Origin: Streptomyces cirratus
GTDB lineage: Bacteria > Actinomycetota > Actinomycetes > Streptomycetales > Streptomycetaceae
Assembly (NCBI RefSeq): GCF_014650775.1
Contig: NZ_BMVP01000007.1
Location: 1 to 64,000 of the forward strand
DNA: 64,000 nucleotides
Reading direction: 5' to 3'
Part shown: positions 57,125 through 64,000 of the stretch, one piece after another
Layout of the letters: each line of letters opens with the position of its first letter
How positions within the stretch are numbered: the first letter of the stretch is position 1
Notes under the pieces: generated by a model
Told to the model about the DNA's origin: nothing
Database searches by the model: none
Seen by the model: the letters and a program-made list of their open reading frames with translations, nothing else
Program-made: the position numbers and the translations under genes

Positions 57125-58378
57125 TCAGCGGCCTTCGGCAGCCTTGGCCGCGATGTCCGTGCGGTGCTGCGAGCCGTCGAGCCTGATCCGTGCGACGGCC
57201 TTATACGCCCGCTCGCGCGCCTGCGCCAGATCGGAACCGGTCGCCGTCACCGACAGCACCCGACCGCCCGCGCTGACGACCGCTTCGCCCTCGCGCCGGG
57301 TCCCGGCGTGCAGGACGTAGGCCTCGGGGGCGTCCTCGGCGGCCACCTCCGCCAGGCCCTCGATGGGGTCACCGGTGCGCGGGGTGTCGGGGTAGTTGTG
57401 CGAGGCGATGACGACCGTGACGGCCGCGTCCTCGCGCCAGCTCAGCGGGGGCTCCGCGTGCAGGGTGCCCTGGGCGGCGTTCAGCAGCACGCTCGCCAGC
57501 GGGGTGCGCAGCCGGGCCAGCACCACCTGGGTCTCGGGGTCGCCGAACCGGGCGTTGAACTCGATGACCCGCACGCCGCGCGAGGTGATCGCGAGTCCGG
57601 CGTAGAGGAGCCCGGAGAAGGGCGTGCCGCGGTGGCGCAGCTCGTCGACGGTCGGCTGGAGGACGCTCTCCATGACCTCGTCGACCAGCTTCGGGTCGGC
57701 CCAGGGCAGCGGGGAGTACGCGCCCATGCCCCCGGTGTTGGGACCCTCGTCGCCGTCGAGCGCGCGCTTGAAGTCCTGCGCGGGCTGGAGCGGCAGTACG
57801 GTCACGCCGTCGGTGATGGCGAAGAGGGACACCTCGGGGCCGTCGAGGAACTCCTCGATGACGACGCGGTCGCAGGCGAGCGCGTGCGCGCGGGCCGCGG
57901 CCCGGTCCTCGGTGACCACGACGCCCTTGCCCGCCGCGAGGCCGTCGTCCTTGACGACGTACGGCGCGCCGAAGGCGTCGAGGGCGGCGTCCACCTCTTC
58001 CGGGGTGGTGCAGACGTAGCTGCGCGCGGTCGGGACCCCTGCCGCCGCCATCACGTCCTTGGCGAAGGCCTTGGAGCCCTCCAGCTGCGCCGCCTCGGCG
58101 GACGGGCCGAAAACGGGGATGCCAACGGCGCGCACGGCGTCGGCCACTCCGGCGACCAGCGGGGCCTCCGGGCCGATGACGACCAGATCGGCGCCGAGCT
58201 CGGTGGCCAGGCGGGCCACGGCCTCACCGTCGAGGGCGTCGACCGGGCGCAGCTCGGCCACCTCGGAGATGCCGGCGTTGCCGGGAGCGCAGTACAGAGC
58301 GTTGACGTCGGAGTCGAGGGACAGAGAGCGGCACAGGGCGTGTTCGCGGGCGCCGCCGCCGATGACGAGGACCTTCAC
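57125..58378 (-). CDS. purD: Phosphoribosylamine-glycine ligase (GAR synthetase)
   Basis: A 417-aa ATP-grasp enzyme making GAR from phosphoribosylamine and glycine. The N-terminal MKVLVIGGGAREHAL, the ATP-grasp loop VVKDDGLAAGKGVVV, EGPNTGGMGAYSP and the C-terminal FNARFGDPETQVVL are all typical. The GTG at 58378 begins the conserved N-terminus. It is leftward, downstream of dnaX with a 60-base gap, so it may be transcribed together with dnaX. Confidence 0.96.
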   Translation of the reverse strand: MKVLVIGGGAREHALCRSLSLDSDVNALYCAPGNAGISEVAELRPVDALDGEAVARLATELGADLVVIGPEAPLVAGVADAVRAVGIPVFGPSAEAAQLEGSKAFAKDVMAAAGVPTARSYVCTTPEEVDAALDAFGAPYVVKDDGLAAGKGVVVTEDRAAARAHALACDRVVIEEFLDGPEVSLFAITDGVTVLPLQPAQDFKRALDGDEGPNTGGMGAYSPLPWADPKLVDEVMESVLQPTVDELRHRGTPFSGLLYAGLAITSRGVRVIEFNARFGDPETQVVLARLRTPLASVLLNAAQGTLHAEPPLSWREDAAVTVVIASHNYPDTPRTGDPIEGLAEVAAEDAPEAYVLHAGTRREGEAVVSAGGRVLSVTATGSDLAQARERAYKAVARIRLDGSQHRTDIAAKAAEGR

Positions 58379-58438
58379 GCCATGCAGCCTAGCCCGGGTG
58401 GCCGGGCCCGCTTCGTGCGGCCACCCAATTACGGGCCT

Positions 58439-60562
58439 CTACTCGTTCGTGTATTCCTCTATAACGGTGGCTCCGAGCTCGCGCACGATCAGGTCGTGTC
58501 CCGTCAGGGCGCTCTCCACGAGGTCGGGATCGTCCTCCTCGGGGACGTCGTCCTCGGGCGCGACCGGCGGGGGCGCCTGCTGCACGGGGGGCTGCGGTGC
58601 GGGCGGTGCCTGCTGGTGCTGCTGGGGCGGCTGGTACGCGGGCTGCTGCCGGGGCGGGGCCGGGGACTGCTGCTGCGCCGGGGCCGGTGCGGGGGCCGCG
58701 GGCGGCGTGTACGAGCCCGGGCCGGAGCCGGTCGGCTGGCCCCCTCCGCCCCCGACCACCGCGTCGATCTTCCAGTGGACCTGGAACTGCTCGGCCAGGA
58801 CCGCCTTGAGGACGTCTTCGCTGCCGCTGCTCGCGAAGTTGTCGCGGGCGCCGACATTGGGGAAGCCGAGCTGGAGGGTCGTCCCGTCGAAGCCGGTGAC
58901 CTGGGCGTTCTGGCTGAGCAGGATCCAGGTGAAGCGGCGGCGGTTCTTGACGGCCTCCAGCACGCCGGGCCACATCGCCTGCACCTGGCCGACGCCGGCG
59001 GCGGTCCCGGAGGAGGGTGCGGCGGGCTGCTGCTGTGCGGGCGCCGGGGTCGGGGCGGGGGCGGCGGGCGCGGTGGGCGCGGCGGTGGACGCCGCGGTGG
59101 GCCAGGCACCGGCGGCGGGAGCGCCGCCCGGCCGCGCGGCCCCGGGCCAGGCGCCGGGCGCGGGCGAGGGTGAGACGGGGGCGGGGGCGGGAGCGGGAGG
59201 GGCCTGGACCGCGGGCTGCGGCTCGGGCTGCTGCTGTTGCTGCTGCTGCGGTTCGGGTTCAGGGGCCCGCGCGGCGGCACGCGCCGCGGCGACGCCCCCG
59301 GCGGGACCGGCCGGGGCCATCGGGTGCGCCTCGGGCCCGGGCACGTACCCCATGGCGGGAGCGGCGGGAGCGCTCGGCATCGCGACGGGCGCGGCGGCGG
59401 TGAACCCGCCGCGCTCCAGCCGGTCGAGCCGCGCCTGGAAGGACCGCTCGTCGTCGAAGGCGGCGGGCAGCAGCACCCGGGCGCAGATCAGCTCCAGCTG
59501 GAGCCGGGGCGAGGTGGCCCCGCGCATCTCGGTGAGCCCGGTGTTGACCAGGTCGGCGGCCCGCGACAGCTCGGCCGCGCCGAACACGGAGGCCTGGGCC
59601 TGCATGCGCTCGACGACATCGGCGGGGGCGTCGATGAGCCCCTTCTCCCCGGCATCGGGCACGGCCGCCAGGATCACCAGGTCGCGCAGCCGCTCCAGCA
59701 GGTCGGCGACGAACCGGCGCGGGTCGTTCCCGCCCTCCACGACGCGGTCCACGACCTCGAAGGCGGCGGCCCCGTCCCCGGCTGCGAAGGCGTCGATGAC
59801 GGAGTCCAGCAGCGAGCCGTCCGTGTAGCCGAGCAGGGAGGTCGCCATGGCGTACGTCACACCCTGGTCGGCGGCGCCCGCGAGGAGCTGGTCCATCACG
59901 GACATCGAGTCACGCACCGACCCGGCGCCCGCCCGCACCACGAGCGGCAGCACACCGTCCTCGACGGTGGCCCCCTCCCGCGCGCAGACCTCGCCCAGGT
60001 ACTCGCGCAGGGTGCCGGGGGGCACCAGCCGGAAGGGGTAGTGGTGGGTACGGGACCGGATCGTCCCGATGACCTTCTCCGGCTCGGTGGTGGCGAAGAT
60101 GAACTTGAGGTGCTCCGGGGGCTCCTCGACCACCTTCAGCAGGGCGTTGAAGCCCGCCGAGGTGACCATGTGGGCCTCATCGATGATGTAGATCTTGTAG
60201 CGGCTGGAAGCCGGCCCGAAGAACGCCTTTTCCCGCAGGTCACGGGCGTCGTCCACACCACCGTGCGAGGCGGCGTCGATCTCGATGACATCGATGGATC
60301 CGGGGCCGTTGCGCGCGAGGTCGCGACAGGACTGGCACTGCCCGCAGGGGTCGGGAGTGGGACCTTGCTCACAGTTGAGGCACCGGGCCAGGATCCGGGC
60401 GCTGGTGGTCTTGCCGCAGCCGCGCGGCCCGCTGAACAGGTACGCGTGATTGACCCGGTTGTTCCGCAGGGCCTGCATCAGCGGGGCAGTGACATGCTCC
60501 TGCCCGATGACCTCGGCGAACGACTCGGGGCGGTAGCGGCGGTACAGCGCAAGGGACGACAC
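58439..60562 (-). CDS. dnaX: DNA polymerase III subunit gamma/tau
   Basis: A 707-aa clamp-loader ATPase. The AAA+ domain has Walker A SGPRGCGKTTSARILARCLNC (motif GPRGCGKT), the zinc-module cysteines of the CEQGPTPDPCGQCQSC region, DEXX in YIIDEAHMVT and sensor FIFATTEPEKVI. A collar domain follows. The C-terminal third (about 420-600) is a Pro/Ala/Gln-rich linker with a polyglutamine run, then a conserved tau-like domain and an acidic tail. The GTG at 60562 (SSLALYRRYRPE) is chosen over longer frames. No slippery frameshift signal for a separate gamma product was noticed. Confidence 0.95.
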   Translation of the reverse strand: MSSLALYRRYRPESFAEVIGQEHVTAPLMQALRNNRVNHAYLFSGPRGCGKTTSARILARCLNCEQGPTPDPCGQCQSCRDLARNGPGSIDVIEIDAASHGGVDDARDLREKAFFGPASSRYKIYIIDEAHMVTSAGFNALLKVVEEPPEHLKFIFATTEPEKVIGTIRSRTHHYPFRLVPPGTLREYLGEVCAREGATVEDGVLPLVVRAGAGSVRDSMSVMDQLLAGAADQGVTYAMATSLLGYTDGSLLDSVIDAFAAGDGAAAFEVVDRVVEGGNDPRRFVADLLERLRDLVILAAVPDAGEKGLIDAPADVVERMQAQASVFGAAELSRAADLVNTGLTEMRGATSPRLQLELICARVLLPAAFDDERSFQARLDRLERGGFTAAAPVAMPSAPAAPAMGYVPGPEAHPMAPAGPAGGVAAARAAARAPEPEPQQQQQQQPEPQPAVQAPPAPAPAPVSPSPAPGAWPGAARPGGAPAAGAWPTAASTAAPTAPAAPAPTPAPAQQQPAAPSSGTAAGVGQVQAMWPGVLEAVKNRRRFTWILLSQNAQVTGFDGTTLQLGFPNVGARDNFASSGSEDVLKAVLAEQFQVHWKIDAVVGGGGGQPTGSGPGSYTPPAAPAPAPAQQQSPAPPRQQPAYQPPQQHQQAPPAPQPPVQQAPPPVAPEDDVPEEDDPDLVESALTGHDLIVRELGATVIEEYTNE

Positions 60563-60634
60563 GTCTACGAGGTTATCCGGGCCCACCGACAACGGCGGCC
60601 CACAGCGCCCCGGACCCCGGCCCCGGAACGCAAA

Positions 60635-60727
60635 GCGCCCCCCACGCACCCGCCAGAGCCCACTTACCCTTGCTGCCTTCCGGCCCTGGGGGAGTTGGGT
60701 GAGATAGCGCCACGTGAGGGGCTGGCC
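60635..60727 (-). ncRNA. ffs: Bacterial small SRP RNA (4.5S)
   Basis: On the minus strand the apical SRP signature GGCCGGAAGGCAGCAAGGGT is present, flanked by long pairing arms: GCCCCTCACG near the 5' end (60722 leftward) pairs with GCGTGGGGGGC near the 3' end (60647-60637). This is the short, Alu-less SRP RNA that binds Ffh. A TAAGGT -10 box at 60730-60735 places the start near 60724-60727. It lies in the usual actinobacterial position next to dnaX. The ends are approximate. Confidence 0.93.
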
Positions 60728-60729
60728 CC

Positions 60730-60735
60730 ACCTTA
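60730..60735 (-). promoter_or_regulatory. -10 box of the SRP RNA gene
   Basis: TAAGGT on the minus strand just ahead of the SRP RNA 5' end, identical to the -10 of the leftward rRNA promoter at 309-314. A weak TCGATT about 18 bases upstream may act as -35. Confidence 0.55.
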
Positions 60736-60833
60736 GCGGATGGAACCCCCCGGAATCGACCCGCCCCCCTCCGGTGTCCCCGCCCGACGATCACGTTCGC
60801 GAGCACCCCTCAACGTCTTGTATTGTTTGCGGC

Positions 60834-60918
60834 GGAGGATTCGCCTAGTGGCCTAGGGCGCACGCTTGGAAAGCGTGTTGGGGGCAACCCCTCACGAGTT
60901 CGAATCTCGTATCCTCCG
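60834..60918 (+). tRNA. tRNA-Ser (GGA)
   Basis: An 85-nt class II tRNA: acceptor GGAGGAT/ATCCTCC, anticodon loop CTTGGAA (GGA), long variable arm TTGGGGGCAACCCCTC, T loop TTCGAAT, discriminator G. CCA is not encoded. A TATTGT -10-like element at 60821-60826 lies very close upstream. Confidence 0.94.
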
Positions 60919-60938
60919 CACTCGCCCGCCAGGGCAAA

Positions 60939-60973
60939 CGAAGGACCCGACCGCTCAGCGGCCGGGTCCTTCG
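60939..60973 (+). terminator. Hairpin terminator of tRNA-Ser
   Basis: CGAAGGACCCG (60939-60949) pairs with CGGGTCCTTCG (60963-60973), with inner CCGC/GCGG and one A:C mismatch around a TCA loop. Confidence 0.83.
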
Positions 60974-61201
60974 TCGTTCCGTGGTTGCACTTCTCATTGC
61001 GTTTCCGTACGTCCGATTCGGACCTCCCACGCAATCGGGCAGCCCTGCTGCCACCGCATCACCGTGGCCGCCGGATGTCGGGCCCACCAAGGGGGGATTC
61101 CTCTCCCGTACGGCGTCTGCGGATCCCGGCGGCGGGACATCCTTGACGCCTGCGGCGCGTCCGCACGCTGCCACGGTCCCTATCCCGCGAGGTGCGACGG
61201 C

Positions 61202-63628
61202 ATGAAGTCCCGATCGACGCTGGCGACATGGCTGGGCAGCCTCGACGGCTGCGGCCTGGCACGCGTGCTGGAGACGCGGAGGGACGCCGCAGCCGCTCCG
61301 GAGCCGCGCTCGGTGGGGGAACTGGCCGACCGTCTTCAGCGCCCGGGATCGGTTGCGCTCGCCCTGGAGCAGCTCACGCTGCCGCAGCTCCAGGTCGCCG
61401 AAGCGCTGGCGGCGCTGCGTGCGCCCGCGTCCCGCGACGCACTGGCGCAGCTGCTGGGAGCGGAAGACGACGAAGCCGCCCGCGGACTGGGCAGCGTGCT
61501 GCAAGCTCTGGCCGATCGCGCTCTGGTCTGGCCTGACGGTGCCGGGAAGCTCCGCACGGCCGGCCCGCTGGGAGAGGCGTGGGGCGCGCCCCTGGGTCTG
61601 GACGCCCCGTTGGAGGGACTGCTCGCGGGCACGACCTCCGACGAGCTGCGCTGCATGCTGACGGCACTGGGCGTCAAGCCGACGGGCGGCAAGTCGCAGC
61701 GGCTGGCCGCGCTGGTGGAGCACCACAGCGACCCGGAACGGATCCTCTCTGTGGTCGCCAAGGCCCCTGCGGCGGCCCGGAAGCTGCTCGAAGGACGTGC
61801 GGGGGCCGGGCCGGCGGGGCCCGCGCGGTTCGTCATGTGCGGGAGTCCGGGACCCGAGCTCGAACCGGGCGCCGGATGGGCACTGGAGCGGGGGTTGCTG
61901 ATCCCAGACCGTCACCACCACGGCCCGGCCCGCATGCCCGCCGAGGTAACGCTCGCACTGCGAGGGCTCGGTTGGCGCGCCCCGTTCGAGCCTGTCCCGC
62001 CTTCCGTGGGCTTGGCGCCCGTCTCCCCGAGGGAGGTCGACCACGAGGCGTCGGCCGCCGCGTCGGCGTTCGCCGCCGGTTCCGCCTCGGTGCTGTCGGC
62101 CTGCTCGGCGACCGCGCCGGTTCGGCTGAGGTCCGGCGGGATCGGTGCGCGTGAACTGGCCCGGATCGGCAAGGCGGCCCAGGCCGACGACGCCGTCGTA
62201 CGCCTCACCTTGGAGACCGCGTTTGCCGCCGGGCTGCTGGCTCGGGCCGGTGATCGCGTGGCACCCACCGAGGCTTACGACGGCTGGGCGGAACAGGAAC
62301 CCCCGGAGCAGTTCGCCGTACTGCTCCGTGCATGGCGAGACCTGCCGCTCACCCCCTCCCGGGCCCGCGACGAGGACAACAAGGTGCTCCCCGCTCTCAG
62401 CAGCGCACCGCCCTGCAACGGCTGCGTGCAGGCGCGCCACGGGCTGCTGGCCGCGGCCGCGCGGCTCCCGGCACGGCAGGGGGTGCGGGTCGCTTCGGAC
62501 CTGGGGCCACTGATCGCCTGGGACCGCCCCCTCGCCGACTCGTCGCCGGACGGACCGCCGTTCGCCGGCGTGATCCGGGAGGCCGTACTCCTCGGCGTGC
62601 TCGCACGCGGTGCTCTGTCCGCCATCGGCATCCACCTGAGGACCGGAGATACGGAGGGGCTGGGCATCGAGTGCCGGCGGCTGCTGCCCTCGGCCACCGC
62701 GACGGCCCGGATGGGCGCCGACCTCACCGCCGTGGTCACCGGCATGCCGTCCGCGCGGCTAGCCTCGCTCCTGGACTCCGTCGCGGACCGGGAGACCAGG
62801 GGCACGGCGTCGGTGTGGCGGTTCAGTGCCGGCAGCGTCCGCCGGGCTCTGGACGCCGGCCGTACCCGCGAGGACATCACAGCCGGCCTCGCCGCTGTCG
62901 CCGCCGGGCCACTGCCACAGCCACTGTCGTACCTGATCGCCGACACCGCACGAGGCCACGGGCGGGTACGCGTCGCCCCCGCCGCCTGCGTTCTCCACGG
63001 CGACGAGCCCGCCCTCCTGGCCGAACTCGCCGCCCACCGCAGGCTCGCGGGGCTCGGACTACTACAGCTGGCGCCGACGGTGCTGATCAGCCGCAGCCCG
63101 CTCGACACCACCCTCGCCGCGCTCCGGGCGGAGGGATACGCCCCCGTCGCCGAGACCGACGAGGGAACGGTTCGCATCGAAAATGCCCGACCTCGGCGGG
63201 CGGCCGCTCCCGTCCCGGCTCCGCGCGGCTCCCGAGCGAGGGGCGGCGGCCGAATCGCTGCCATGAGCACGGCGGAAGAATCCACCGCTGTCGACCCGAG
63301 CACGCTGGCGACCCGGCTAGGGGCCGCCCCGGCCACGACCCCCGAACCGGCGCCGCTCGACGGCGGCGCACCCTTCGCCACGGACACCGAGGAGATCGTC
63401 GCGGCATGGGCCAAGCGCCTTCCGTACAGCGACATCCGCCGGCTCGCCCACGCCATCGACACCGATCGGGCCGTCACCATCGAGTACGTCGCCACCTCGG
63501 GCGGTCGGACCCTGCGCACCATCAGCCGCGCGGAACTCGATCCGCCCTACCTCGAAGCCTGGTGCCACCTGCGAGGCGACGCACGCGTCTTCACCCTCTC
63601 CCGCATCCACAGCGTCATGCCGGCATAG
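61202..63628 (+). CDS. Helicase-C_3 (XPB-like)/WYL-domain protein
   Basis: An 808-aa soluble protein of a family often annotated as helicase C-terminal domain-containing. It lacks DEAD/DEAH ATPase motifs. The N-terminal half is a helical, winged-helix-like array (LALEQLTLPQLQVAEALAAL, SDELRCMLTALGVKP). The middle (about 490-660) resembles the XPB/Ssl2 C-terminal-like domain (YLIADTARGHGRVRVAPAAC, RLAGLGLLQLAPTVLIS). The last 65 residues form a WYL-type domain (AVTIEYVATSGGRTLRTISR). WYL domains sense nucleic acid ends or ligands, so a DNA-damage or regulatory role is possible. The ATG at 61202 follows GCGAGGTG by about 7 bases. Confidence 0.75.
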   Translation: MKSRSTLATWLGSLDGCGLARVLETRRDAAAAPEPRSVGELADRLQRPGSVALALEQLTLPQLQVAEALAALRAPASRDALAQLLGAEDDEAARGLGSVLQALADRALVWPDGAGKLRTAGPLGEAWGAPLGLDAPLEGLLAGTTSDELRCMLTALGVKPTGGKSQRLAALVEHHSDPERILSVVAKAPAAARKLLEGRAGAGPAGPARFVMCGSPGPELEPGAGWALERGLLIPDRHHHGPARMPAEVTLALRGLGWRAPFEPVPPSVGLAPVSPREVDHEASAAASAFAAGSASVLSACSATAPVRLRSGGIGARELARIGKAAQADDAVVRLTLETAFAAGLLARAGDRVAPTEAYDGWAEQEPPEQFAVLLRAWRDLPLTPSRARDEDNKVLPALSSAPPCNGCVQARHGLLAAAARLPARQGVRVASDLGPLIAWDRPLADSSPDGPPFAGVIREAVLLGVLARGALSAIGIHLRTGDTEGLGIECRRLLPSATATARMGADLTAVVTGMPSARLASLLDSVADRETRGTASVWRFSAGSVRRALDAGRTREDITAGLAAVAAGPLPQPLSYLIADTARGHGRVRVAPAACVLHGDEPALLAELAAHRRLAGLGLLQLAPTVLISRSPLDTTLAALRAEGYAPVAETDEGTVRIENARPRRAAAPVPAPRGSRARGGGRIAAMSTAEESTAVDPSTLATRLGAAPATTPEPAPLDGGAPFATDTEEIVAAWAKRLPYSDIRRLAHAIDTDRAVTIEYVATSGGRTLRTISRAELDPPYLEAWCHLRGDARVFTLSRIHSVMPA

Positions 63629-63872
63629 CCCCGCGGCCGCGGCCCGAGCCGGTACATCCCGTGCCGCTGGTGAATGACGAGCGTTCACTCCCCCGTTCGG
63701 AGCCGTCCGTACGGGGGTCGGCAGAACGCTCCGCCGCAGCGGGTCACAGAACGCCGGGAGGGGCCGCCCGGCGCGGGTCACGCGCGGTGGCCGGGGTGCC
63801 ACTGCGCGTACAACCATTGTTCTCGGTGAGCGATCCATGTCTGTGCACACATCCACTGCACAGGGGAGAGCC

Positions 63873-64000
63873 GTGAACCACCGCACCGCAACCGCCGTAC
63901 TGTCCGTCGTCATCGCTGCCGCAGGGCTCACCGCATGCGGCAGCGACAAGGACACCGACCAGCCGGTGGCGAAGAAGCCGCCCGCCGCCGCGCCGAGCAC
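63873..64000 (+). CDS. Lipoprotein, partial (cut by the window end)
   Basis: The first 42 codons of a gene running off the right end. The GTG at 63873 follows GGGGAGAG. The signal peptide (TATAVLSVVIAAAGLTAC) ends in lipobox GLTAC, followed by a charged then Pro/Ala-rich segment (GSDKDTDQPVAKKPPAAAPS). It is an exported lipoprotein of unknown function; no domain is reached within the window. Confidence 0.8.
   Translation, partial: MNHRTATAVLSVVIAAAGLTACGSDKDTDQPVAKKPPAAAPS

Noticed and set aside
58439..60562. Programmed frameshift in dnaX producing a short gamma protein
   Set aside because: No A-rich slippery heptamer with a downstream stem was noticed; the gene appears to encode one product.

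Overview
The window is chromosomal DNA of a Streptomyces or very close relative. The base composition is very GC-rich with G/C third codon positions, GTG starts are common, and the content is diagnostic: bldC, atrA, an Lsr2 paralogue, a DUF3073 protein, a SARP/AfsR-type regulator, an NsdA-like TPR regulator and SpoIIE-type phosphatases. From memory (not checked here), the gene order from purD/dnaX through purC, lsrL, purSQL, purF, purM, vdh, bldC, trmB and atrA matches the core region around SCO4067-SCO4122 of S. coelicolor, read in the opposite direction. No insertion sequence, prophage, integrase or CRISPR array was seen; this is conserved core chromosome with a few accessory insertions.

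Layout. Bases 1-340 are the promoter/leader of a leftward rRNA operon whose 16S gene lies just outside the window. Bases 334-9000 hold marR/MFS, a PAS-SpoIIE-HATPase phosphatase, a type II NADH dehydrogenase divergent from atrA, and a sigma factor fused to an anti-sigma-like zinc domain, membrane segments and an NPCBM-like domain. Bases 8.9-19 kb hold a 1061-aa SARP regulator, a 1-kb degenerate intergenic repeat array, an asparagine-synthetase-like protein with altered active-site motifs, an NsdA-like regulator and an L-2-hydroxyglutarate oxidase. Bases 19.5-31.8 kb hold trmB, a PrsW protease, an M23 peptidase, a membrane phosphatase, initiator tRNA, tRNA-Lys, a DEAD-box helicase with an RGG tail, a lipoprotein, two crcB genes, a small zincin, a tRNA-Glu/Asp/Phe cluster and a CcdA/DsbA thiol module. 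Bases 31.8-40.1 kb hold hrpA, a second tRNA-Asp, bldC, valine dehydrogenase and a DUF3073 gene.

Bases 40.2-60.6 kb hold most of the de novo purine genes, all leftward (purM, purF, purL-purQ-purS, purC, purD). They are interspersed with a sulfatase preceded by a tiny cysteine-containing leader peptide, an Lsr2 paralogue, three tRNA-Gly genes, a DesK/DesR-like two-component pair, a dimethylformamidase-like protein and a degenerate M48-like membrane protein. The right end has dnaX, the SRP RNA, tRNA-Ser, an XPB/WYL-type protein and the start of a lipoprotein gene.

Translational coupling through 4-base stop/start overlaps is frequent (crcB pair and zincin, dsbA-ccdA, purQ-purL, kinase-regulator). 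Convergent genes and stable RNAs are separated by strong GC-rich hairpins; the bldC terminator is the only one seen with a clear U tract. The observations judged most worth follow-up are the leader peptide upstream of the sulfatase, the structurally aberrant tRNA-Gly(TCC), and the intergenic repeat array at 12.2-13.2 kb.
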